A DNA stretch of 64,000 nucleotides, from assembly GCF_009389715.1 (NCBI RefSeq), contig NC_052399.1:7070585-7134584 (forward strand), given 5' to 3'. The notes beneath the pieces were generated by a model. That model was not told the origin of the DNA. It searched no databases and saw only the letters and a list, made by a program, of their open reading frames with translations. This DNA is from Phoenix dactylifera. Taxonomy: Eukaryota > Streptophyta > Magnoliopsida > Arecales > Arecaceae. The translations under genes were made by a program, and so were the position numbers. Below, one piece after another: positions 33,691 through 44,212 of the stretch. Each line of letters opens with the position of its first letter. Position 1 is the first letter of the stretch.

Positions 33691-35240
33691 ATAGTGAGAA
33701 AATTACTACCCTCCTCTTGTAAAGATTTGGAAGCTTTTTCCTCTTTATATGGTAAAAGAACAATCTCAACCCTTCTTATCTTAAAGGTGTAAGTATGCTT
33801 ACGCCCATCATAAATGGCATGCCTATCATATTGCCACGGTCTTTCTAAGAGTATGTGACATACATCCATTGGAACTACATTACACCATACTTGGTCTTGA
33901 TAATTTTTACCAATAGAAAATGAGATTAGGCAGCGTTTAGTAATCTTTACCTCATTGCCTTTCTTGAACTAAGCAATCCGATAAGGCTTTGGATGAGGCT
34001 CGGTTTGAAGCATGAGCTTGTTCATTATTTCTTGAGAAACAATATTTTCACAACTTCCACCATCAATCACAATAGTACATACCTTGCTATGAGTTTTACA
34101 CCGAGTTTTGAAAATATTGGAGCGAAGCCAATCTTCATCCAAACTAACCTTTAGAGTAGAAAGAACCCTTTGGATTATAAGATTTTCACCTTCTTCCGAT
34201 TCAACCTTCACTTGCTCAATATCACCTTCTTCATCGTACACAAGCTGTTTTGAATCATCGAAGTTTTCATATTCTTCTTCTCCCACAAGATTCACACGAG
34301 CATCAACTTGTCTCTTTGGGCAAGTGTTGAAATAATGACCAACTTGTCCACACTTGAAACAAGAATTGGGGTTGTTGGAGTGGCCAAAATGATTATCACC
34401 ACGAGTATTCAAAGTTGGTTTTGTAGTGTCTTTAGGAACACCACGAACGTTAGATCTTGTACCTCTACCACATAAAGACTCTCCTTCGGAGGGTGGGTAA
34501 AGACTTTGTACCTCCACAAATTTCTTTCTTCCACTGTGAGCAAGCTTAGTCTCTACTTTCAAGGCTAGTTGATACGCATCATTGAGTTTCGATAATCGAT
34601 GCATTTCTACTTCATCCCGAATTAGAATTCCTAGACCTCCAACATACCTCGCCACAAGTTGTTCTTCGAATTCTTGAAGATCATTGTGAGCCATTAGCTT
34701 GTAGAGTTCTTCAGTGTAACCAATCACACTTTTATACTTTTGACGAAAATTGTTGAATTGAGCAAAGACCATTTGAGCAAAATCCACCAGAAGAAATTTC
34801 TCCTTAAGCCTAGATTTCATTTTCTCCTAGGAAGAAATCTTAGGCTTTTTTTTGCGAAGCCACATCTCTTGAACTTTTTCCCACCATGCCGAAGCATAAC
34901 CACGAAGCCTTGTAGCAACAAGCTTCACTCTTTGAATCTCCGATGTCTTCTTGTATTCAAAGAATTTTTCAATGGTGCTAAGCCATTGAAGAAACTCTTC
35001 GGGTTGAAGGCGACCATGAAATTCCCGTAAATCAATCTTCAAAGTGTCGGAATCACGATAGAACATCCTTTTCAATCGTCCTCCATGATTGGTAAATGGA
35101 TTCACATTGGATTCATCACTAGAAGACCCACGGCTTGAACCACCGCACTCACTACGAGCTTCTTGGCGCTCAAGACGCAAAGTAAGTTCCTGGACTTGTC
35201 TTTGAAGTGCTTGAAGTTCATCATCCCTTTCATCCCTCAT
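33687..35240 (-). pseudogene. gag-protease of the deleted gypsy element
   Basis: The start at 35240 is followed by a coiled coil (LQALQRQVQELTLRLERQE), gag core (RLRGYASAWWEKVQ), zinc knuckle CFKCGQVGHYFNTC near 34360-34320, retropepsin VIDGGSCENIVS near 34075, and RPWQYDRHAIYDGRKHTY near 33855. The frame is intact except for two in-frame TAG codons (34827-34829 and 33969-33971), both where a Trp TGG is expected. The active-site triad is DGG rather than D(S/T)G. Confidence 0.82.
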
Positions 35241-35328
35241 TTGGTTGTCACGTCGTCCTCTACCTCCTCATGCTGCTATGAGAAAGAAGAGAATAACCCA
35301 AAAGTGTAATCATTAACTTGATACCAAA

Positions 35329-35775
35329 TGATGAGGAAGAGAGGGGAAGGTCGAATGAAAGGATAAATAGATGAACAATCATTTATAACAAGAGAAGAGG
35401 GTGGATAAAGCGAGCTACAAGCTCAAGTTATCTCATATATCAAATAGTTTAGTAATCACAATCTGCCCTTGACCCTCTACCACATAGTGTATTTCTACTA
35501 GTCTAAGCATTAATCATGCTCTAACTTATTAAGCATCCATCACAATTCTCAAACTCAAAATAAATGTAAACTCAACTTACTAAGCACCTATTATAATTTT
35601 CAAATCTAAAATAAATGCAAACACAACTTACAAGAAACACAACTTACTAAGTATCTATTACAATTCTCAAACCCAAAATAAATGCAAACACAGCTTACTG
35701 AACACAACTTACTAGAAATTAAAGAAATAAGATTTTGACTTCTTGACCAAAAGTAGCTTCTTTTACACTACATCA
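35329..35775 (-). repeat. 5' LTR of the deleted gypsy element
   Basis: 447 bp. The plus strand begins TGATGAGGAAG and ends CTACATCA, with TG/CA termini, next to the primer site on the left and the AGACA duplication on the right. Confidence 0.9.
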
Positions 35776-36879
35776 AGACAGCATCACAATAAAGTTGGAT
35801 CACTGAGTATCCAAAGGTATAGTGCCACTGATGCAGTCCTGCCCAATCTTACTATATCAAATGCCAGGTAGTTTATGGAGAAGATAAATATATATATAAA
35901 AGCCGACAGAACCTGATGCAAAGAATGCCTTCCACCACCATTTCCAATCCCAGGTGCAAAGAAACTTGTAGGCCGATCCGACGGACACTTTAGGACAGGC
36001 AACAGTCAGGAAGATGGCAGCCACGAGGAGGAAGCCAACCACATTTTCTTCAGAAAGGAAGCTGAAGTCATAGTAGGACCTCCCAAGCCAGATCAAAGGG
36101 AAAAACAAAGAAGAGCTCAATAAAGATGGTCGTGAAAGGAAGAACCCCGGACGTTACACTGAGAAACCTTGACCGCAATTGCCGTGCAGGGACTTCTCCA
36201 GGATTCTGCTCTGTCTCCAGTACCGGAACTTGCATCTGTTTCCTAGACTTTGTTGCCATGCACCCTCTCAGAATTGTGAGCAGGGCTGAAATGCCAAACC
36301 ATAAAGCAAGGAGGGTCAAACACCGGGGGAAACAGACAGTAGCAGAGCTCCCATTTACAGACCTCATGTTTAGAGCTATCAAGATGGAAAAAGAGATGAT
36401 AGAGAAGCATGCAATAGACCAGCACAAGGACCTCCACCCTTCTGAGCTGCCTTTGATATTTTGCCATAGCCAAACACCAATATAACCGGCAGCAAAACCA
36501 AAAAATGAGGCAGAAACACATCATTCCTGTTAAGAGCAACGAATCTGATCCGGCGAGATGAACCCAAGAGCTTCAGGGATCATTGTTGCTATTGTTGTAC
36601 CTGCAATCTGAATGCCATCTCCAACCATCACGACACAGAAGCTTTGAGAAGCTTGGTTCTCTAAATGCATCACCTGTAACAAGCTTCCACTCTGAAGTCC
36701 CTTTGCTCAATGATGCTTGGCTTTCTTCATCCAATTCCTCAAAAGTTATATAAATCCTTTGGTACTCTTTTACAAATATTGATGGAGGTTAAAAAGACAA
36801 TTGTTAACACTGAGTGAACGATTGAAACCCCAAGAAACTCTGATCCTATCCTAAAATATATGCCCATTGCAAAAGGACT

Positions 36880-37512
36880 TGATGGAAGGCAAAATGAATC
36901 GTCCTATTTTCGGCATGAAGTCACCCAATTCTGGCCGAGCCGACCTCAGAAGACCGAACCAACCTCAGAAGGCCGAGCCGACCCAGAAGGCCGAGCAGAC
37001 CTCAGAAGGCTGACCTTCGAAGGCCGATCTCATTGTCCACATGCTGCAGCCATGCCCTGCAGCAGCATCACCGCACCATGTTTTGCTTGCTGGCCACGCC
37101 ACGCCATATCAATCAGGGACCATGCTCTGCTACCCCAGCCATGTCCTGCCATATCTACCAACATCTTACCGTTTACAAGAATAGCCTACGCCGTGCACCT
37201 CAAGCAAGCTCTAGCTGCGCACCATCTGGCTAAAAGCTATCTCCTCCTATGATGAGGATGGGCTATACCTCCGCCACCTGGGCACCTTTACGGGGACTAT
37301 AAATAGCTCCGTCAGGTAACGCTTAAGAGACTTCTTGGACCAACGAAGATCTACTCTAACTTGAGCGTCGGAGGGCTCTCACCGGAACCATCGGTGAGGA
37401 TTTGTGCAAGTACACCGTCGCACGGAAGGTGGCTTTCCTTTCTCTGCTCCAGCCAGTAGCTTCCTCGACTCCCCCAGCATGGTCACCCTCGGGCCAAATT
37501 TGAACCACAACA
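36880..37512 (+). mobile_element. Solo LTR with GGACT target duplication
   Basis: A 633-bp unit runs TGATGGAAGGC...CCACAACA, flanked by GGACT at 36875-36879 and 37513-37517. It has short 'gaaggccgagccgacc' direct repeats at 36935-37025 and a TATA box (CTATAAATAG, 37298-37307). Its style (GC-rich, ccgag repeats, ...CAACA end) resembles the Tat-type LTR at 19714, but it is not a copy of it. The orientation is inferred from the TATA box. Confidence 0.85.
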
Positions 37513-37517
37513 GGACT

Positions 37518-38445
37518 TGTTATGGTTGTCTCAGTAAGCCTGCTTTCATGAGTGAGCGCTTTTCCCAGAAGCAGCAGCCCTAGAAACTTTGCACCCTCTG
37601 AACCTTCCGAGGGATTTACAGTAGGAAGGATAATATTTCTATTCCTTCTATCTTCTATATAACAAATCATTGCTTACAACAAAAAGAATAAAACAGCAAA
37701 CATGCAATGGAAGTGCTGGTCATGAGAAAGTACATGATCATGTAGGCAATCTCTTCTAATATGATTTTTATTTTTATTTTTTGAAAGTAGAGATGCAGAA
37801 GCAGACAGATGGTGAACTCACCTGCTTTCTCTAATCCTCCTGGTGTACTCAGAGAGAGTGAGGTAAGGTAGTCTCGTTATTAAAGCTTAATTAGTAATTA
37901 GAACTGCTGACTTAATGCCCGCCCATTGACTTCAAGTCGTCGCTTTATTGATCGTGGTTTCCACGGCAACCTATGAGTCAACGTATCTAGGGCCGACGCG
38001 TGGCTCGATGGCCCATGACTTGGACTTTCCGAAAACTGAGATTAGAGGAAAGATTTTTCTGCACCATGAGTCATGATGGCCCCACAGGGTGTTCCCATTA
38101 TTGACCGTTACCCACCGCTGGGACACGGTTGAAATATTGTTAGCTGGATCACGTCATTAACGCTGGATCCAGATCATGGGCCTGATCTCGGATCTAAACT
38201 ATATTCTTTTTTTGTCAGACTGAAAGCTACAACCAAAACTATTTAAAATATTTTTTATGCTCCAACTCTAATTGGGACAACTCTTCTTCCAAATACAGCC
38301 ATCGTGATTCACACTACTGTAAAATTCAATTGTGGACAAATCTTCTTCCTTATATTGCTACAGTGATCGGAGCTTTGTATAGATAGATGGATAGACATGA
38401 ATACACTGTATATCACCAAATATTTTTTTTACTAATCTATTTTTT
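37518..38445. other. Intergenic, no gene recognised
   Basis: Short open frames are unrecognised. No repeat structure is evident. Confidence 0.5.
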
Positions 38446-38595
38446 GTTGAAGACTTGTGCAGGTGTATGTTTAGGCCTGTACAATTATATACTGAATAAA
38501 TCTTAGGTACTTATATGGGGTTAGAAAATCCGAATAATAACTTCCTACTAATACTTTTAGGTGAAGTCCTGAATCTTTACAAATAGTATCAGAGT
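38446..38595 (+). repeat. TRIM-like LTR plus degenerate tRNA-Met primer site
   Basis: This segment aligns with the minus-strand TRIM LTR at 11489-11626 in several blocks ('ttaggtacttatat', 'gtcctga', 'tttag..cct'). It is followed by TAGTATCAGAGT at 38584-38595, two mismatches from TGGTATCAGAGC. No second LTR was found, so it is a remnant. Confidence 0.5.
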
Positions 38596-40074
38596 GTATC
38601 GATAGGAGGCATATGCTTTAAAAATGCATGTAGGATTTGCTTCCATTGGAGCTTCTCGTTTTCCACCTCTCCTATTTTTTGCTTAACTCTCTCAAGTTCC
38701 GGCGACGTCCATCTTTCTTGCCTTGGCCCGTCTCCCTTTGCCTGCTATTGACCCATAATCCATATGGACTATGGACAAATGTGCCTATATCCTTGCTGCA
38801 AATGTGAAAGCTAGTTGTAAAAATAATCTTGGCTTGATTAGATCTCTGGTCCATGATGTTGCATCAATTACTTTCAATGATGGTACTTCTAAAAAGTAGC
38901 CGTCTTACTACTTGTAGCACAAAATTAATAATAAATACAAATAAAAAATCACATGTTTTAAAAGTTTTTCCCTTAAATCAAGTGGATACAAAATTGATAA
39001 TTTTAATGGAAGGATCCCATGCTTTCACTTGATTTCTAGTATAGAAGCATTCAAATTAATTTCTATGTGTTTTAAGAAGTCTAGATCAAAAGCAGCAGCT
39101 TTCATTCTCAAATACATAGTTTGTAATATATTTTAGCTTACTAACTATTTTCTGTCTATTATGTGGTCACTTGATGCTCAAGTAAGAGGCTTTCAAAGCA
39201 CATGTTCCTTTTTTTTTTCATGCTTTAAGTAATGGGAACAATGTAGACCGTCAGCATTGGTGAGGTTTCTCTCCCCCACGCACGATTTTTTGTTGGCTAT
39301 GGAAGTCGTCCAACTTATTGAACCTTACCTTATATAGCCATTACATGCCTTGCAGGGGTGTAATCCAGGAGAGCTTAATCTCTAGGACTCATCAAGCTTG
39401 GTTTAAAACTAATTTCAAGCTTAAAAATTGAAATGAGCTTGATTTGTTTACTATCTTTTTAAACTCAAAAAAATCGAGTTAAATTAATTCAAGCACAAAG
39501 CAAGCTCAATTTAAGATTGAATTAGTGCTTAATTCAAGCTTGATTCAACCATAGTTCAAAAATTAAACAAACTTGAAATAACCCATACAACAAAGGGTTG
39601 GATCTAAGAACCAATATCCACTATGTAAACTTATATTATATGTATATATTTTTAAGCCTAATGAAGTCGAGCTTAATCGAGCCAAGTTTATTTTTGGCTT
39701 GACTTAAAATGTTAATGACATGCTTTTGGCTAGTAGTTTAGTGGATGAAGGAACGAACAAAGAGGCAGGTCTGCACTGACGGAAGCTTCGACCGTCGTCC
39801 ACTCCAGTCCCGTCGGCTTCCTTGGAATATTTTTCTCCTCTGCCGCTGCCTTCTCCCCAAGCTCGGACTAGCCGTTATGCTCAGCGACGACGGTTAAAAA
39901 GGCCAACCGAGACCCCCGCACTAGCCGTTACAAAACCAGCAATGCCGCTTGACATCCGACCGTTACATTAGCGATTTCAAAAAATACCAACTCAAACCAA
40001 GAACACGCACAACAAATTAATAACCCGTTCACGATCCAGGGTTAGAAGGGAATCGATCGCAGAGCAAGGAAAAG
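38596..40074. other. Intergenic region upstream of the SET gene
   Basis: No gene is seen. From 39390 to 39720 the sequence is rich in 'caagctt/aagcttg' words, probably an old repeat. The promoter of the SET gene should lie in 39750-40074; no clear TATA box is visible. Confidence 0.5.
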
Positions 40075-41682
40075 ATGACGGGAGGTATAGAGGAGGAGAT
40101 GCATCTCCTAAGATCCAGGGCAACGGAGCTTTCCCTCAGGGAGGACTGGAAGGAATACATCAACCTCTACACCCACCTCATCTCCCTCTGCGACCACCAG
40201 CACTCACCCAGCAGCGACGCCAAGCTCCACAAGACCCTCTGCTTGGCCCTCTCCAACCGCGCGGAGGCACGGTCACGGCTTCGGGATCTCTCTGGTGCAT
40301 TGGAGGACTGCGATCGCGTGCTCGAGATCGATCCTACCCACCTCAAGGCCATCATTTGTAAGGGCAAGATCTTGCTCGATCTCGACCTGTACACGCAAGC
40401 GTCCGGCTGCTTCCAGCAGGCCTTCGTCAATCAGGGAACGGGCAACGCGGAAGCTCTTCGAAGGCTCTTGGGGCGATGCAGGAGATTGGAGGCCCAGTCG
40501 AGAACAGGCGCTCTGGATATTTCAGACTGGTTGCTGAACGGGTTTGGTGGAAATCCTCCCGAGCTCGCAGAATACGTTGGTCCAGTCGAGGTCCGGAGAT
40601 CGGCCAATGGTGGAAGGGGGCTCTTCGCCACCAAGAGCGTCGAAGCTGGAACGCCGCTGGTGATAACGAAGGCGATTGTGCTTGGAAGAGGGATTCTGCC
40701 GGAGACGGCCGGCGGGCCTGGCGAGAACGCCAGAATGGTGATGTGGAAGGACTTTGTGGACAAGATTCTCGACGCCACGGAGAAATGCAGCAGGACCCTC
40801 TATTTGATCTACACACTGTCCGCAGGGGATGAGGAAGGTGGTCCGGGGATTCCTGTAATGGGACTCTTCAGTCCAGGAGCGGCAAAGGAGAGCTTCATTC
40901 TCGAGAACAGAGAGCCAGACGTGGATAGGATCTTGAAGGTCCTGGATGTGAATTGTCTAACCGAAGAGGCATTCTCTGCCAAAGTTCTTGGGAAGAACAG
41001 CGGCTACTGCGGCGTCGGGCTGTGGATATTGCCTTCCTTTGTGAATCACTCGTGCAGCCCCAACGCGAGGAGATTGCATATCGGTGACAGGGTGGTGGTC
41101 CATGCCTCAAGGGATGTGAAGGCAGGGGAAGAGATCACCTTCGCCTACTTCGACGTGTTCTCGCCACTGAGCAAGCGAAGAGAGATGTCTAAAAGATGGA
41201 AGTTTCATTGCCACTGTGAGAGGTGCCGATTCGAGGAGAAGGTTTTATCTGCACAGGAGCTGAGGGAGATGGAAATGGTGCTGGAAAGCGGGTCCGACAT
41301 GGGTGGAGTCTCGTCAAGACTGGAGGAAGGGATGAGGAGATGGATGGTGAAGGGGAGGGAGAAAGGTTTCCTGAGGGCATCCTTTTGGACTGCTTACTAT
41401 GGTGTTTACGAGTCGGAGAAGTTGATGAGGAAGTGGGGGAGGCAAATTCCGGCTGAGGCCGTGGTGGCGGAGAGTGTGTCGGAGGCTGTGGGAGGGGATG
41501 AGAGAGTCCTGAAGGTACTACTGGGGAGACTGAAGAAAAAGGGAGGCATTGGTGGCAGTGCTGTTGGTGGCCTGGAGATGGACAAGGCAATGAGACTGGG
41601 GAGAGGGACATACGGAAAGGTGGCGAAAAAACAAGGTATGAGAGCTCTATTTGAGCTTGCATTAGCAAGCAATGCCCATTAG
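40075..41682 (+). CDS. TPR-SET domain protein, probable lysine methyltransferase (SDG35/ATXR1-like)
   Basis: Single exon, 535 residues, ATG in good context (aaaagATGacg). Residues 10-135 form TPR-like helices (LCLALSNRAEARSRLRDL, LEDCDRVLEIDPTHLKAIICKG). A split SET domain spans about 170-358: RSANGGRGLFATKSVEAGTPL at its start, the NHSCSPN cofactor/catalytic motif at 324-330, and GEEITFAYFD with the catalytic-type Tyr at 358. A post-SET cysteine cluster (CHCERC, 379-384) follows, then a helical C-terminal part. Plant proteins with TPR plus SMYD-like SET are SET-domain-group proteins such as ATXR1/SDG35; the substrate is not firmly known. The last codons and the 3' UTR are duplicated directly downstream. 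Every motif looks intact, so the gene is probably functional. Confidence 0.88.
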   Translation: MTGGIEEEMHLLRSRATELSLREDWKEYINLYTHLISLCDHQHSPSSDAKLHKTLCLALSNRAEARSRLRDLSGALEDCDRVLEIDPTHLKAIICKGKILLDLDLYTQASGCFQQAFVNQGTGNAEALRRLLGRCRRLEAQSRTGALDISDWLLNGFGGNPPELAEYVGPVEVRRSANGGRGLFATKSVEAGTPLVITKAIVLGRGILPETAGGPGENARMVMWKDFVDKILDATEKCSRTLYLIYTLSAGDEEGGPGIPVMGLFSPGAAKESFILENREPDVDRILKVLDVNCLTEEAFSAKVLGKNSGYCGVGLWILPSFVNHSCSPNARRLHIGDRVVVHASRDVKAGEEITFAYFDVFSPLSKRREMSKRWKFHCHCERCRFEEKVLSAQELREMEMVLESGSDMGGVSSRLEEGMRRWMVKGREKGFLRASFWTAYYGVYESEKLMRKWGRQIPAEAVVAESVSEAVGGDERVLKVLLGRLKKKGGIGGSAVGGLEMDKAMRLGRGTYGKVAKKQGMRALFELALASNAH

Positions 41683-42255
41683 ATTTTGCTTTTATTTTAG
41701 TTGCTCTTGTAATTTTTTTTCCCTTAATCAGCACTCTTTTGAGGAAGACTGATAATATGGTCAAGGAATTCTTGACCAGGTTTTATTTCTCCATTGTTGA
41801 TGTCATTCGATGCAATAAAGTTTTATATGCAAGTTAATTAAGCTTTTTATCTGGATCAGATTGAACTTTAAATCTCCAAAGCCATGGTAGATTGTAATAT
41901 GTTAGATTTGGTTGTCAACTAAGCCATTCCAATAGCATGCTGAATGACTCGATTTGAGCTTGCATAAGCAAGCAATGCCCATTAGATTTTGCTTTTATTT
42001 TAGTTTCTCTTGTAATTTTTTTCCCTTAATCAGCACTCTTTTGAGGAAGACTGATAATATGGTCAAGGAATTCTTGACCAGGTTTTATTTCTCCATTGTT
42101 GATATCATTCGATGTAATAAAGTTTTATATGCAAGTTAATCAAGCTTTTTATCTGGATCAGATTGAACTTTAAATCTCCAAAAGCCATGGTAGATTGTAA
42201 TATGTTAGATTTGGTTGTGAACTAAGCCATTCCAATAGCATGCTGAATGACTCAA
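41650..42255 (+). repeat. 303-bp tandem duplication of SET gene 3' end
   Basis: Copy 1 (41650-41952) contains the last 10 codons, stop and 3' UTR. Copy 2 (41953-42255) repeats it with about ten differences. Each copy has an AATAAAG poly(A)-type signal (near 41814 and 42117). Confidence 0.92.
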
Positions 42256-44212
42256 AAAATTTGAGATGTCATGGAACCCCAAGACATACATCAAATGGAG
42301 TTGTTTGAGGGGAATCTGAATCCAAGATAATGCAATGCCTTTTTTAATCATTTTGATTTAGGGCCAGTAGGATCCAATGAATGTTACTGAATTCTGAAGC
42401 AGGAGTTTAAAATTCTTACCTTCTTTAATATAATAAAAAGTGGTTGCAGATTTTACTTATATTGTACTGCAAAGATAAGTTACATAATGAATTGAAAGTC
42501 TTAGGCCTCCTAAGGCAACCAAACAAATATCAGGCTGAATACATTTGATAAGATTAATCACGTGGGCGTCATGGAGTTTGCACTGATCAACCAAGAACAT
42601 CTCATGGCGATAACATGACTCGATCCCGTGACATCGTCAGCACAAGAGATGGCCAGCACCTCAGTTTTCTGCTGTCTTTTAATTTTTTTCCTTGGCTTCA
42701 TCCTAATCAACTTGTGCAGAAGAATTGGATGGTAGTAATCATTAACTATTGTTTGAATCCTCTGATTTGTCTCAACTTACCCACAGAAGATCTAGGAGCA
42801 TATCTCTTGAAAGAGATGTAAACTCACCCCGTGACACCAAAGCAACATGGCCTGCAAGAGTTAATCAAAGAGTTACACAAAGATGGTCCTTAACCTGGTT
42901 CCAAAAGACAAGAAGAGTTCAATTTTTTTAATCTACACTTTCTGTGTAAACAATCTACTTGCACTTCCTTGGACTATATGAAGTGAATATGCTATTACTT
43001 CGTATGTGATGAAGTGATTAATTTATTTGGTTAGAAGAAATTAAACCAATGAAGTCTTGGCTAAGGTTGGCAAATGATTAGGAGTGTTAGGTGAGCCACA
43101 GATAATTGATTCAAATGATCAAGGAGTTTCATACTAAGGACCATAGCCATTCACCTAAATAAGCCTGCCTTCATGGAGGAAAAGATGGTCATTTCTGGAA
43201 AGTCTAAATTACATCTATAGCTAATAACATAAATTAAGATACCTTGACGATGGTGCATTAGGTTTTTAGTCGGCAAACCATGTGATGATCTGTAAATTTT
43301 TCAAACATTACGACAAAAACAAAGATATGATGATCCCTACAACTTACAACTGAAGCTTCTTCCCTAAGGACCACTTTAATAGTAAAGAGAACATTATGCT
43401 TTCTAGCTTTTTGTCATCATCTTCTTTCATTTTCTTCACCACAGGAACATTTTCACATCACACTAGTACAGAAACAGAACTAGAAGTTGTTATGTCACAA
43501 TCATGACTTTGGTTGTTGATCATATGATCCGATAACACCAATCAGAATTTCCTACTGATGTGAAACATATGAAAACAAATTCTCATAAATAACAGATTAG
43601 ATCTTGCACCTGATATGGATGGAAGGAATTTTGAGTAGGCGACCTAACGGACTCAAGCCACATATAAAAGAATTGCAGGGCCGGTTATGAAAGAGACAAA
43701 AGAAGATGTTGGGATGAAGCAATACGGTATCCAATGTAATAAGACCCATAACCTTCATTGCTCGCTGCCTCAACAAAAGACCGAAATATGTAATACTTCA
43801 AGCGATCTATGTTCGGAGTTTTGGTATAATAGTCAGTGTCTCATGTTTGATTTTGCTAATTGAATGCCCATAAGATGGAAGTCTCAAGGTATAAGGATTT
43901 TCGTATCCACGAGATTTGTAGTTTGCTGTCACTTGAGTAATAAAACCACATCAGGCCACTAAATAGGCACCAGTGTAATCTTAAGCTGAAATGCTCCCAG
44001 ATGACACTCGTAAACAATGCTTTCAAGCAATATAAGAAATATCATTACAAAACATTGATCGTCACACCGAAATATTCCAATTTAATGTCATCTTCTGAAG
44101 TTCTAAATCTGCATACTGAACCCAATATTTACATATGCACACACCAGTTGTACAGTTCTCTCTCCTGGAATTTAATCTTTTTGCTTGCATGAAATCCTTT
44201 TCTTCGAGTGGC
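42256..44212. other. Intergenic between SET and NAC genes
   Basis: AT-rich, with no recognised ORF or mobile element. The NAC 3' UTR is expected just below 44213. Confidence 0.55.

Larger units (their letters stand above)
32931..35775 (-). mobile_element. Internally deleted Ty3/gypsy element with AGACA target duplication
   Basis: LTRs are at 32931-33367 (3' LTR) and 35329-35775 (5' LTR). The element is flanked by AGACA on both sides (32926-32930 and 35776-35780). The initiator tRNA-Met primer match (TGATACCA, plus strand) is at 35319-35326. A purine tract (plus-strand gtcctcctc) lies next to the 3' LTR near 33368-33376. The interior codes gag and protease, then jumps to the integrase C-terminus; RT, RNase H and the integrase core are missing. 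Total 2,845 bp. Confidence 0.92.
32863..36845 (-). pseudogene. Transmembrane 9 superfamily (TM9SF/TMN) pseudogene, split by gypsy insertion
   Basis: Two parts: 36845-35781 and 32930-32863, with a retroelement between. Read on the minus strand they give the C-terminal multi-spanning half of a TM9SF protein in order: a membrane segment (VSIVHSVLTIVFL), WKLVTGDAFREPS, VMVGDGIQIAG, AAGYIGVWLWQNIKG, LALWFGISALLT, SGVLPFTTIFIELFF, WDWKWWWKAFFASGSVGFY, SINYLAFD and, after the insertion, TGAFGFLIAFYFIRYLVFSL with a stop at 32863. TM9SF proteins are nine-span Golgi/endosomal membrane proteins. Frameshifts near 36590, 36500, 36090 and 35900 and an earlier stop show that it is dead. The usual C-terminal Lys-X-Asp-type sorting signal is missing. 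The large luminal N-terminal domain was not found. Confidence 0.85.

Noticed and set aside
37356-37670. 104-codon minus-strand ORF as a further TM9SF exon
   Set aside because: Part of it is inside the solo LTR, and the outer part shows no TM9SF similarity.
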